Made by a program: the position numbers and the translations under genes. DNA of 64,000 bases, taken from an uncultured Faecalibacterium sp. (GTDB taxonomy: Bacteria; Bacillota; Clostridia; Oscillospirales; Ruminococcaceae). Within the stretch, counting starts at the first letter, position 1. Each line of letters starts with the position of its first letter. Under the pieces are notes generated by a model, which searched no databases, was not told the DNA's origin, and saw only the letters and a list, made by a program, of their open reading frames with translations. This document shows positions 58,001-64,000 of the stretch, in pieces. The DNA lies in the NCBI GenBank assembly GCA_934561555.1, contig CAKTGQ010000004.1:86899-150898 (forward strand), written 5' to 3'.

Positions 58001-58294
58001 CTGCGCGCCATCGGTGCTTCCAAGCACAACGTCTCGCAGGTGTTCAATGCCGAGACCTTCATCATCGGCCTGTGCTCCGGCGTGATGGGCGTGGTGCTCT
58101 GCCTGCTGCTGCTCATCCCCGGCAATATGCTCATCCACCACATCGCGGGCGATGTGAACGTGGTGGCATCGCTGCCGCCGCAGGCCGCACTGATCCTGAT
58201 CGTTCTGGCCACTCTGCTTACCATGCTGGGCGGCGTGATCCCTGCCCGCAGCGCCGCAAAGAGCAACCCCGTTAAGGCGCTGCGCTCTGAGTAA
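55088..58294 (+). CDS. Fused ABC transporter, ATPase plus MacB/FtsX-type permease
   Basis: A 1068-aa single-chain half transporter. Residues 1-225 are the ATPase: Walker A GPSGSGKTT, Q-loop FVFQSYNLIPHQTV, signature MSGGQMQRVAIARAL, Walker B ILLADEPTGALD and switch His in VTHNPE. A linker leads to one span (AGSIGIIGIALILSLSNGVS, about 275-295), a very large external domain (about 300-900) with long helical coiled stretches near 740-860 (QVQLTAALQEQMGPAIQKLA), then three C-terminal FtsX spans ending PARSAAKSNPVKALRSE. Such proteins move peptides or envelope components. Full length with its own terminator. Confidence 0.92.
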   Translation: MLKLKQINKEYKTGELVQHALNNVSLNLRDNEFVAILGPSGSGKTTLLNIIGGLDRYDSGDLVINGISTKKYTDRDWDSYRNHTIGFVFQSYNLIPHQTVLGNVELALTISGVSKAERRRRAAAALEQVGLGNQLHKHPSEMSGGQMQRVAIARALVNNPDILLADEPTGALDSETSIQVMELLKEVARDRLVVMVTHNPELAERYATRIVKLKDGVIRSDTMPYEPEDEAAAAAPVHRNMGHSSMSLLTSLSLSFNNLLTKKARTLLTAFAGSIGIIGIALILSLSNGVSRYISNMEKSTLAAYPLQISSTGLDLTSMMDPDTYTSVSSSAEPAPDGMVTVSQLLSQLNIGATSNDLRSLKEYLDSDACTIRDNATVEYAYSSLPLIYRQNPDGTVQKLSPDTTFSDIASENTSVTSIMTSMSSPYVFCEMAETPALYEDQYDVKAGRWPEKYNELVLTLNADGSVSDYSLYAMGLRDQAELDKILQQYAQNQKIDLPTDYGTYTYDDFLGMTFKLVNKADCYVYDTEHKVWLSKLNDEAYMQQLVADSEELTIVGIVQPKADATSTILHSGLDYLHDLTYYVIDQAANSEIVRQQLADPDINVLTGEPFDTAGNSMLDIASLFSVDTDALKDAFQFDTSALHFDLDGAFDLNDGSFDLATLIDPSSFKLDLSGLPLPDMEMDMSELFDGVELNISQDGLQALMKKILNGYKRYIISNGLLNLDKIGFSSYMKTEAFQTLLNESMGDLLDTSGLEEQFADTLQQNLQTVMETYSVQLSEALQVQLTAALQEQMGPAIQKLAGRLEQKIAQAIQSNIAQLSTQVESALKIDPAVFQQAIQINMTGSDLTEMIKNTLLSSASSYDKVLSDIGYVDYAKPDGIYIYPNSFDTKAQVVSELDAYNAAMRQQGEEDKVIHYTDMVGTLMNSVTEIVGMVSNVLVAFVAISLVVSSIMIGVITYISVLERRKEIGILRAIGASKHNVSQVFNAETFIIGLCSGVMGVVLCLLLLIPGNMLIHHIAGDVNVVASLPPQAALILIVLATLLTMLGGVIPARSAAKSNPVKALRSE

Positions 58295-58305
58295 GTATTG
58301 CATTC

Positions 58306-58343
58306 AAATCCCTGCTGTGCGCTGTGTGCAGCAGGGATTTTTG
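58306..58343 (+). terminator. Terminator of the fused ABC transporter
   Basis: AAATCCCTGCTG / CAGCAGGGATTTTT. Its T run overlaps the -35 box of the next promoter. Confidence 0.82.
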
Positions 58344-58369
58344 CATTCTGTCCCGGCTTGTGCTACAAT
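58341..58369 (+). promoter_or_regulatory. Promoter of the SpoU methyltransferase gene
   Basis: TTGCAT, 17-base spacer, TACAAT, 31 bases before the start. Confidence 0.6.
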
Positions 58370-58400
58370 AGAAAAAACTTCATTTCAAAGGAGCGTTTCC

Positions 58401-59228
58401 ATGCCTGTCATTCACGAGATCACCGACCTTACCGCCCCAGAGCTGGACATCTACGCCCGGCTCACGCAGGCGCAGCTGCGTAACCGGCTGGAGCCGGAGA
58501 AGGGCATCTTTATTGCCGAAAGCCCCAAGGTGATCGCCCGGGCGCTGGACGCTGGATACCAGCCCCTTTCCCTGCTGATGGAGCGCAAGCAGATCACCGG
58601 CCCGGCACAGGAGATCTTGACCCGCTGCGGCGATGTGCCGGTGTATACCGCCGACCGGGAGCTGCTGGCACAGCTCACCGGCTTTGCGCTGACCCGGGGC
58701 GTTTTGTGCGCCTTCCGCCGCCCTGCGCCCCGCACGGTGGAACAGGTGTGCGCCCACGCCCGCCGGGTAGCTGTACTGGAGGGCATTGTGGATTCCACCA
58801 ACGTGGGTGCTATCTTCCGCAGCGCTGCCGCGCTGAACATGGACGCCGTGCTCATTACCCCCTCCTGCTGCGACCCGCTGTGCCGCCGCGCGGTGCGGGT
58901 GAGCATGGGCACCGTGTTTCAAGTGCCGTGGGCACAAATCGGCACCTGCCCTGCCGACTGGCCGGAAAACGGCAGCGCTCAGCTCCACGCGCTGGGCTTC
59001 AAGACCGCCGCCATGGCGCTGAGTGACCGCTCGGTCAGTATCGACGATGCCGCTCTTGCTGCTGAGCCAAAGCTTGCCATCGTGCTGGGCACCGAGGGCG
59101 ATGGTCTGGCGGGCAGCACTATCGCCGCCTGCGATTACACCGTAAAGATCCCCATGTCCCATGGGGTGGATTCCCTCAACGTAGCCGCTGCCAGCGCCGT
59201 AGCCTTCTGGCAGCTTGGTCGATTGTAA
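58401..59228 (+). CDS. SpoU/TrmH-family RNA 2'-O-methyltransferase
   Basis: A 275-aa SPOUT methyltransferase. An N-terminal substrate-binding domain (EKGIFIAESPKVIARALDAG) precedes the knotted domain with motif 1 VLEGIVDSTNVGAIFRSAAA, motif 2 LAIVLGTEGDGLAGSTIAAC and motif 3 VKIPMSHGVDSLNVAAASAV. It methylates ribose in tRNA or rRNA using S-adenosylmethionine; the target site is not predictable. The frame opens at 58317, but AAAGGAG and the ATG at 58401 fit. Confidence 0.92.
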   Translation: MPVIHEITDLTAPELDIYARLTQAQLRNRLEPEKGIFIAESPKVIARALDAGYQPLSLLMERKQITGPAQEILTRCGDVPVYTADRELLAQLTGFALTRGVLCAFRRPAPRTVEQVCAHARRVAVLEGIVDSTNVGAIFRSAAALNMDAVLITPSCCDPLCRRAVRVSMGTVFQVPWAQIGTCPADWPENGSAQLHALGFKTAAMALSDRSVSIDDAALAAEPKLAIVLGTEGDGLAGSTIAACDYTVKIPMSHGVDSLNVAAASAVAFWQLGRL

Positions 59229-59256
59229 GTTCCCCGCTCACGCTCTCCGAAATTGC

Positions 59257-59285
59257 TTGACAAACGCCCCAAAACGCGGTACACT
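59257..59285 (+). promoter_or_regulatory. Promoter upstream of the tRNA-Ala locus
   Basis: Consensus TTGACA, 17-base spacer, TACACT. It lies just before the partial tRNA copy, about 135 bases from the complete tRNA, so the intact gene is now expressed through the 116-base duplication. Confidence 0.7.
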
Positions 59286-59298
59286 ATCAGCGTCATCG

Positions 59299-59324
59299 AT
59301 ATGGGCCTATAGCTCAGCTGGGAG
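59299..59324 (+). repeat. Duplicated 5' end of tRNA-Ala (26-bp direct repeat, copy 1)
   Basis: The 26 bases here are identical to 59415-59440, covering 4 upstream bases and the first 22 bases of the tRNA (GGGCCTATAGCTCAGCTGGG and two more). After that the sequence diverges and cannot fold as a tRNA. The repeats are 116 bases apart. Confidence 0.85.
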
Positions 59325-59418
59325 TGCAAGAGTATCGCTTTTGTGCCCCACAGAGTTGTGGGCATTCAAATGGGGAGTATGTCGGTTGGTCGCCCAACCG
59401 AGTCACGCCCCTAAATAT

Positions 59419-59494
59419 GGGCCTATAGCTCAGCTGGGAGAGCGTTCGGTTCGCATCCGAGAGGTCAAGGGTTCGAATCCCTCTAGGTCCACCA
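59419..59494 (+). tRNA. tRNA-Ala (anticodon CGC)
   Basis: 76 bases including CCA. Acceptor GGGCCTA pairs with TAGGTCC and has the G3-U70 pair that identifies alanine tRNA. D arm AGCTCAGCTGGGAGAGC, anticodon loop TTCGCAT (anticodon CGC), T arm AGGGTTCGAATCCCT. Discriminator A, CCA encoded. Confidence 0.93.
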
Positions 59495-59498
59495 ATTT

Positions 59499-59530
59499 GC
59501 CGCATCGTTTTGTACGATGCGGCGTTTTTT
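59499..59530 (+). terminator. Terminator of tRNA-Ala
   Basis: GCCGCATCG / CGATGCGGC, 7-base loop, then GTTTTTT. Confidence 0.85.
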
Positions 59531-59547
59531 ATGTCTAAAAAAAACTT

Positions 59548-59601
59548 GGCTGACCGTGCCGGGTTCCGAACCCTGAAGTCGGATGCGAACCGGGCGGGGT
59601 C
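59548..59601 (-). other. Inverted tRNA-like fragment
   Basis: On the minus strand CGGTTCGCATCCGA (59592-59579) is identical to the tRNA-Ala anticodon arm, followed after four bases by AGGGTTCGGAACCC, resembling a T arm. The acceptor does not match. It sits between the tRNA terminator and the serine recombinase gene, so it may be an attachment-site remnant. Confidence 0.5.
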
Positions 59602-59683
59602 ATAAATGTACTTTTTGAAAATCCATCGGTTTCACGCTTCTTTCTTTGAATTTTACACAGTGCTGCGGGCAAGCGCATCGCTT

Positions 59684-61297
59684 TTATGCCCCCTTTTCGG
59701 AAATTTCTTCAAAAATTTCCGCACCATCGTAGGTCGATACAGCCTTGAGCTGCTCCACTTGATTGAAGCTGGCGTTCAGGGTGATCGAGATTTCATAGTC
59801 TTTTCGGACGCGAATCTCCTTAATGAACTGCTGCAAGATGGCGCGCCGTTCATCGTGGTTGGCAGTGTCATACACATCCGCCCATGTAAGAAGTTCATTG
59901 CAGATGTAGTTACTGCGCTTTGCCGTTTTGGTGGCTTCTTCGTATTCTTCCTGCGCCTGAACAAGCTGCTTTTCCAGAGTTTCCAAAGCCTCTCTTGCCT
60001 CGGCCACCAGTGTGCCCAGCAGTTCTTTGTCCAAGGCACTCACGCCCCGGATGACGAGGATGGTTTCGGCTTTCAGGTCGTCCAGTTCTTTCTGCTTGCT
60101 TTCCAAGTCTTTCTGGAGTTTCTTGACCTTCTTCTGGATACGAGCGGCATCGTTGGTCTTGACCGATTCCAGCAGCTTCTTCCGGGAAACCTCGCGGAAC
60201 TGTGCGAAGATCTGCCGGACAACTTCTTCCACAATGGAATCCAGCTTAGAAACACCATAGCCGGACTGCCCATCGCAGTCACCCGGATGCCGGATCTTAT
60301 AAAAGCAGCTATACCGGGGCCGGACTTCTTTCACCGTATGCCCATCGGCGTAGGTGTGTGTCCGTCCGCTGCTGGTCAGGCTCAAGCGGTTGCCGCAGTG
60401 ACCGCAGTAAACCAGCCCGGTCAACAGGGCTTTGGAACTGGTGCCCAGTGAAGTGCCGCCACGCTCACAGGTGCGTGCCTGCCGCAGTTCCTGTGCCTGC
60501 TCGAACAGCTCTGGTTCGATGATGCGGAGCTGCGGACACTCCGTCTCCACCGCACCGTTGATGAGGTATCCCGTGTATCCTTTGTTCTTGATCATCCGAA
60601 CGATGCTGGTGTTGGGAATGTTTTTGTTGTTCCGTCCTACGACTCCCTGTTCATAAAGATAGTGGCTCAACTTCTGTGCGCCGTAGCCCTCATAAACATA
60701 CTTGTGAAAGATCAGCCGGACGATCTCAGCTTCCGCTTCATCAATCACAAGATCGCAGACCTCCTGATTCTTCTTATTTACCCGGCCAAGCCGGACACGC
60801 TTATAGCCGTAAGGCACGGTGCCGCCTGTATAGTGGCCTTCCCCGGTGAGCTGTTCCAGCCTTGTCCGGGTACGGACAGAGGTTTTCAAACTCTCGCCGG
60901 ATGCCTGCCAGTAGCGGATGTAGTTCATCAGCTTGTCCACATGGGTGTCGAACCGCTGCTGTCCTTCGTTTACGCTCCAGACCTCGATGCCCTGCTTCGT
61001 GAACCACTCCACGATAAAGGGTGTTTCATCGTCACGGCGACCGAGACGGTCAAACATGAACACCAGCAGAATGTCAAACTTGCCCTCCATCGCGGCCTGT
61101 TGGATTTTCTGGAGTTCGTCACGCTCTTTGGCAGATTTCTTGAAGCCAGAAACGCCTTTCTCGGAAAATTCCTTGACGATCTCCCAGCCCTGACTTTCTG
61201 CAAAGTTGCGGCAGGCTTCTTTCTGCATGGGAATGTCGTCCTTTTCGACTTGTCCTTTGGTCGAAACACGGTATAAGGTATAGACACGTTTTTTCAT
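59684..61297 (-). CDS. Large serine recombinase (site-specific integrase/resolvase family)
   Basis: A 537-aa recombinase. Catalytic domain: LYRVSTKGQ with nucleophile S12, GVSGFKKSAKERDEL, and FMFDRLGRRDDETPF with active-site Arg residues. A recombinase domain follows (GGTVPYGYKRVRLGR, YLYEQGVVGRNNKNIPNTSI, VRMIKNKGYTGYLINGA), a zinc ribbon (LVYCGHCGNRLSLT with further Cys at SCFYKIRHPGDC), then a long coiled coil (KKVKKLQKDLESKQKELDDL onward) and a C-terminal tail. This is the Tn4451 TnpX/phage-integrase type that moves elements with simple att sites. Last gene at the left edge of the element. Confidence 0.93.
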   Translation of the reverse strand: MKKRVYTLYRVSTKGQVEKDDIPMQKEACRNFAESQGWEIVKEFSEKGVSGFKKSAKERDELQKIQQAAMEGKFDILLVFMFDRLGRRDDETPFIVEWFTKQGIEVWSVNEGQQRFDTHVDKLMNYIRYWQASGESLKTSVRTRTRLEQLTGEGHYTGGTVPYGYKRVRLGRVNKKNQEVCDLVIDEAEAEIVRLIFHKYVYEGYGAQKLSHYLYEQGVVGRNNKNIPNTSIVRMIKNKGYTGYLINGAVETECPQLRIIEPELFEQAQELRQARTCERGGTSLGTSSKALLTGLVYCGHCGNRLSLTSSGRTHTYADGHTVKEVRPRYSCFYKIRHPGDCDGQSGYGVSKLDSIVEEVVRQIFAQFREVSRKKLLESVKTNDAARIQKKVKKLQKDLESKQKELDDLKAETILVIRGVSALDKELLGTLVAEAREALETLEKQLVQAQEEYEEATKTAKRSNYICNELLTWADVYDTANHDERRAILQQFIKEIRVRKDYEISITLNASFNQVEQLKAVSTYDGAEIFEEISEKGA

Positions 61298-61415
61298 TTC
61301 AATCTCTCTTTCTTTGAGTGAGAAAGGAAAAAATCAAACGTGTTTCGTCCATATTTTGTTTTCAAGGTTCAGTTCGATTTTATCTTATCTCACGCATTCA
61401 AGGAACACAAGGATG

Positions 61416-61577
61416 TCAGGCAGCGGTGTGCCCTGCCGTGCGCAGGATGGTGGTTTGCAGCAGTTTCTGGATCGCATCCAGACAGTCCGTATCCGCAGAC
61501 GCATAGGTGATCTTGACCTTGCAGCCTTTGACGGAAATAGTTTCCGATTTAGCGGTGGTATCGCAGATAGCGTTCAT
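61416..61577 (-). CDS. 53-aa protein of the mobile element, unrecognised
   Basis: Begins MNAICDTTAKSETISVKGCK, continues VKITYASADTDCLDAIQKLL and ends QTTILRTAGHTAA. AGGAGG sits before the ATG at 61577, and the start overlaps the MazF-like gene by 29 bases, which argues it is translated. No signal or membrane part. Small proteins of this kind commonly sit just before recombinase genes in Clostridia elements; the function is unknown. Confidence 0.65.
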   Translation of the reverse strand: MNAICDTTAKSETISVKGCKVKITYASADTDCLDAIQKLLQTTILRTAGHTAA

Positions 61578-61965
61578 AGGCCTCCTTTCTCCATACCCAT
61601 TCGTTCAAATCGAGCTGATACAGCAGCGCATAATTAAGCCGAATGAGTTCCGGGATGCTCAACCGCCCCATCGGGCGGATCAGCCGTCCCTTGCTGATGG
61701 TCTGGACAGATTCTGCCAAAATCATAGAAGGCTGCACAAAAGCCCGATTACCGCCCACAAGAACGTGGGATTGGTGATCGGGCTTCTTTCCGATATTGGA
61801 TGTGACAGGCGCAACAATGAGATTGGGCGAATAGCAGTTTGCGGTGTTGTTCTGCACCACGACCACCGGGCGGATACCGCCCTGCTCGGAGCCAAGGTGC
61901 GGCTCCAGATTGGCGTAGTAAATATCACCACGCAGAAACTTTCGGTTGACTGGGATCATGCTCAT
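61549..61965 (-). CDS. MazF/PemK-family endoribonuclease-like protein
   Basis: A 138-aa protein starting MSMIPVNRKFLRGDIYYANL. The PemK fold is clear: EPHLGSEQGGIRPVVVVQNN, SPNLIVAPVTSNIGKKPDHQ, SHVLVGG, PSMILAESVQTISKGRLIRP. The catalytic G-x-x-RP-V-V-V and the S/T-x-x-I-x-K-x-R-L segments are intact, so RNase activity is plausible. No obvious MazE antitoxin is next to it; the 53-aa ORF or the upstream ParB-like protein are the nearest partners. Start at 61965 overlaps the upstream stop (TGATG). Confidence 0.88.
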   Translation of the reverse strand: MSMIPVNRKFLRGDIYYANLEPHLGSEQGGIRPVVVVQNNTANCYSPNLIVAPVTSNIGKKPDHQSHVLVGGNRAFVQPSMILAESVQTISKGRLIRPMGRLSIPELIRLNYALLYQLDLNEWVWRKEAYERYLRYHR

Positions 61966-62762
61966 CACCGCTTGCAAGGCAGACTGTGGGCACGACCAGC
62001 ACCGTTGTAAATGGACAGGATCTGTTTCATGTGGCGGTCCGCCACGTTGCCAGTGCCGTTCTGTGCCAGCCGGGTGATGGTCTTGGGATGCACTGTGCGC
62101 AGCCGGAGAATCAGCCGTTCCCGGCTGTATTCGCCCTGATACAGAGCCAGAAAACGAGCCATGCCATGCAGGATGCCCGACAGGAAGGAATCAGAATCGC
62201 CGCCCCACGCATCTACGAGAACACTCAGCATTTCATGGTAAAGGGCTGTGCCGTAGCTCTTGTAGATGTAGTAGGCCGAACGGATGCAGTAGATTTTCCA
62301 TGGAGCGCGAATCCCATCCAGTGCAAAGCGGACACCTGTATCCTCCGTTACCGAAACAAAATCGCAGGCGTTTTCTTCGTGTGCCACCAGTTTGGCACGA
62401 AGCTGTTCACCCGCGGTCAGTTCGCTGGAAATTCCCGTCTGCACAGCAAACAGCAGAGCTTCATGCTCTTTGGAAAGGCCGTAGAAGACCTTGCAGCGAA
62501 TCGGGAGGTCACGCCCATCGTTGCACGTTTTCCGTGCCTCAATGGTGTTCTGACCATCAAAGACGAAGTAGCGGCCATCCCGGTAGCTGACCTTCGGCTC
62601 ATTGGCGATGTACTCCGAAAAGTTTGCTGCGATCCGTGCAACCTTGCCCATGCGGAGCAGCCGCTGGTATTCGGCGCAGGGGTTCAGCAGAACGCTGTCA
62701 ACGTACCGCACCTCGAAGTTGCACTCCGGCAAGCTGGAAAGGTTCAGGTTAGAAAGCATCAT
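61965..62762 (-). CDS. DUF6551-like ParB-type protein
   Basis: A 265-aa protein. The N-terminal part has a ParB/sulfiredoxin-like core: YQRLLRMGKVARIAANFSEY, EPKVSYRDGRYFVFDGQNTI, EARKTC, with the DGQ and YQR motifs. The rest is helical (LSKEHEALLFAVQTGISSEL, TAGEQLRAKL, SFLSGILHGMARFLALYQGE). This matches DUF6551-type proteins of mobile elements. It begins in the ATGATG that overlaps the stop of the next ParB-like gene, so the two are coupled. Role in DNA binding or nicking is inference. Confidence 0.75.
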   Translation of the reverse strand: MMLSNLNLSSLPECNFEVRYVDSVLLNPCAEYQRLLRMGKVARIAANFSEYIANEPKVSYRDGRYFVFDGQNTIEARKTCNDGRDLPIRCKVFYGLSKEHEALLFAVQTGISSELTAGEQLRAKLVAHEENACDFVSVTEDTGVRFALDGIRAPWKIYCIRSAYYIYKSYGTALYHEMLSVLVDAWGGDSDSFLSGILHGMARFLALYQGEYSRERLILRLRTVHPKTITRLAQNGTGNVADRHMKQILSIYNGAGRAHSLPCKR

Positions 62763-63748
62763 AGCGTTTTCTCCTTTATTTTCAGAAGATACTGCACAGC
62801 ATCTTCGGTCAAGTCGTGAATGATCTTGCGGCAGTCCGAATCTTCAAAAACATCCGGGTATTCTTTGAAAATCGTATTCCAGCGGCGAATGAAGTCCTCT
62901 TTGGCACCCTGCACTTCGCACATCATCAGGGAGCCGTTTGCAACGGCTCGTTCCTGATAGCGGTTTTCAATGGATGTTTTCAGCGTGGCTTTTTCTTCTT
63001 CGGTGAGCTGGCGTTGATGCCCTTGGATGGTTTTGCTGATTTCAGAAAGCGTTTGTTTTGAAGAAGTTGTTTCCGCTTTTCGGGGCTGACGTTCCTGCTT
63101 TGGCTTCCGCAATTCTGCGAGGGCCGCAGCGATTTCTGCCTTTGATGTTTTTGCCAAGGCGGTAATCTCCGCATCCGTTGCTTTGATGCGTCCAGTCAGG
63201 ATATCCTCTCTTGCACCGGGAACTGCATCTTCCGCTGCGTCTACGCCTTTGGCATACTTCTCTGCTCTCTTTACGGTAGCCGCCCCAACGCCGTTTTGTG
63301 CGGCAATGCGCTCACAGGTGGAGAGCTGCTTTGCCCTCAATGGATCATTTTGAACCATTGAGGTGAACCGTCCGTTCTCATCGTGTGCCCGCTCTTTGGA
63401 GCCGCCCCGTGCCAGCTTTTCGGATTCGTACAGCTTACCCATCAGGAACTTCTTCCGCTCCGGGTCAAGATTTCTGCGCCCAAGCTGGTTCTGGCAGATC
63501 CACGAAAGAGCCGCATAGCGATTGTCCAGCTTGATTTCCTGTATCTGAAAGGCAATGAACGGATGCTTCCGCAGGATGCGGTAGCGGGTGTGTCCGTCCA
63601 AAATAAAGCCATTCCAGATGATGAGCGGATTCAGCAGCCGTCCTTCGTGGAGAATGTTCTGCTCAAGCTGTTGTTCTTCTTCAAAATTCAGGGGCGGGAT
63701 CTTGCCCTGAAACTCCGGGTCGATTTTAAGCGCACTCAGATTCATCAT
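62759..63748 (-). CDS. ParB-domain protein of the mobile element
   Basis: A 329-aa protein. The ParB-N-like domain is at residues about 5-90 (PPLNFEEEQQLEQNILHEGR, LLNPLIIWNGFILDGHTRYR, ILRKHPFIAFQI), a linker helix region follows (WICQNQLGRRNLDPERKKFL), then an HTH (LSTCERIAAQNGVGAATVKR, AEKYAKGV) and a long charged, coiled C-terminal half. It resembles plasmid or ICE replication/partition proteins. It overlaps DUF6551 by 4 bases at one end and the frame of a short zinc-ribbon ORF at the other. Confidence 0.82.
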   Translation of the reverse strand: MMNLSALKIDPEFQGKIPPLNFEEEQQLEQNILHEGRLLNPLIIWNGFILDGHTRYRILRKHPFIAFQIQEIKLDNRYAALSWICQNQLGRRNLDPERKKFLMGKLYESEKLARGGSKERAHDENGRFTSMVQNDPLRAKQLSTCERIAAQNGVGAATVKRAEKYAKGVDAAEDAVPGAREDILTGRIKATDAEITALAKTSKAEIAAALAELRKPKQERQPRKAETTSSKQTLSEISKTIQGHQRQLTEEEKATLKTSIENRYQERAVANGSLMMCEVQGAKEDFIRRWNTIFKEYPDVFEDSDCRKIIHDLTEDAVQYLLKIKEKTL

Positions 63749-63976
63749 CGAAATGGCCTCGCTTCACATACTGCCCAGCGTTCTTGTCGGGCTGTACATA
63801 ATAATCGAAACCGTAGCGAATCTGGCAGTAGGTGCAGACGTCCTTGATTTTCTGCTTGGGGTCTGCGCGCCGGACATGAACGCCCTTTGCTCCCTGAAAG
63901 GAATCCAGACAAATCGGGCAGAGGTGATATTGTCAATATCAGTTGACAGATAAAACTCAAAGAATATCCATATCAT
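63726..63976 (-). pseudogene. Zinc-ribbon-like gene, apparently frameshifted
   Basis: The minus-strand frame 63932-63726 reads HLCPICLDSFQGAKGVHVRR, then ADPKQKIKDVCTYCQIRYGF and DYYVQPDKN, with two CxxC pairs. It overlaps the ParB start by 23 bases, as coupled genes do. But the frame has no ATG, GTG or TTG start. The ATG at 63976, which overlaps the stop of an upstream frame ending YVAQMVAA, runs MIWIFFEFYLSTDIDNI in another frame. A one-base shift near 63932 would join them. Either a real frameshift or a sequence error. Confidence 0.45.
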
Positions 63977-64000
63977 GCAGCTACCATCTGAGCAACATAG

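Noticed and set aside
59299..59374. A second tRNA-Ala at the upstream copy
   Set aside because: Only the first 22 bases match; there is no anticodon arm, T arm or acceptor 3' strand.
59314..59505. Minus-strand protein across tRNA-Ala (GIRTLDLSDANRT type)
   Set aside because: A familiar artefact made by reading a tRNA gene backwards; no other support.

Overview
The window is GC-rich, gene-dense bacterial chromosome from a low-redox gut Firmicute. The Firmicutes-type rimP-nusA-ylxR-ylxQ-infB order, sodium-coupled transport, a decarboxylase beta subunit, FucO, a CIRCE-controlled Hsp20 and a Spo0A-like protein together suggest Clostridia, most likely a Faecalibacterium-like Ruminococcaceae member. 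That placement is inference; no rRNA gene is present to confirm it.

Layout. 1-2.7 kb: minus-strand translation/transcription operon rimP-nusA-ylxR-ylxQ-infB (infB runs off the left edge). 2.7-7 kb: M29 aminopeptidase, Na+/alanine-type symporter and a MATE exporter whose leader carries a terminator and whose promoter faces a phosphodiesterase across a perfect palindrome. 7.8-11.8 kb: candidate small RNA, a short pyruvate-kinase-like protein, a PfkB kinase, then a Na+-translocating decarboxylase beta subunit with a 42-aa membrane partner. 11.8-17 kb: an AraC regulator divergent from a transporter-esterase-ene reductase operon. 17-17.8 kb: dispersed repeats. 17.9-21.7 kb: Na+/Ca2+ exchanger, duplicated CmpB-type membrane protein and FucO. 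21.9-23.1 kb: tRNA-Thr followed by hicAB. 23.3-30.4 kb: FtsX/ATPase pair, sugar isomerase, GNAT and RecG. 30.5-36 kb: surface-glycan-type operon, a DacA-like protein lacking all three active-site motifs, and a P1 peptidase. 36-44 kb: FUSC, MATE and PerM membrane proteins, then a Tat-lipoprotein binding protein with a hybrid histidine kinase. 44-48.5 kb: GntR, amino-acid permease and M18 aminopeptidase. 48.8-54.7 kb: Hsp20, small proteins, HAD, YitT, and an unusual DUF6514/Spo0A-like/ATPase trio. 55-59.2 kb: a fused ABC transporter and an SpoU methyltransferase. 59.3-64 kb: tRNA-Ala(CGC) with a duplicated 5' end, then one end of a mobile element (large serine recombinase, small ORF, MazF/PemK toxin, two ParB-like proteins) that leaves the window on the right.

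The most notable regulatory observation is a pair of homologous structured leaders (10268-10420 on plus, 18869-19022 on minus), upstream of the decarboxylase beta subunit and the Na+/Ca2+ exchanger. Each has a long-range P1 helix that competes with an intrinsic terminator, so they look like two copies of one ON riboswitch, probably sensing a metal ion. Other strong points are a dispersed hairpin repeat whose stem sequence changes while its UGCG loop and flanks are kept, the inactive DacA homologue, and the Spo0A-like trio.
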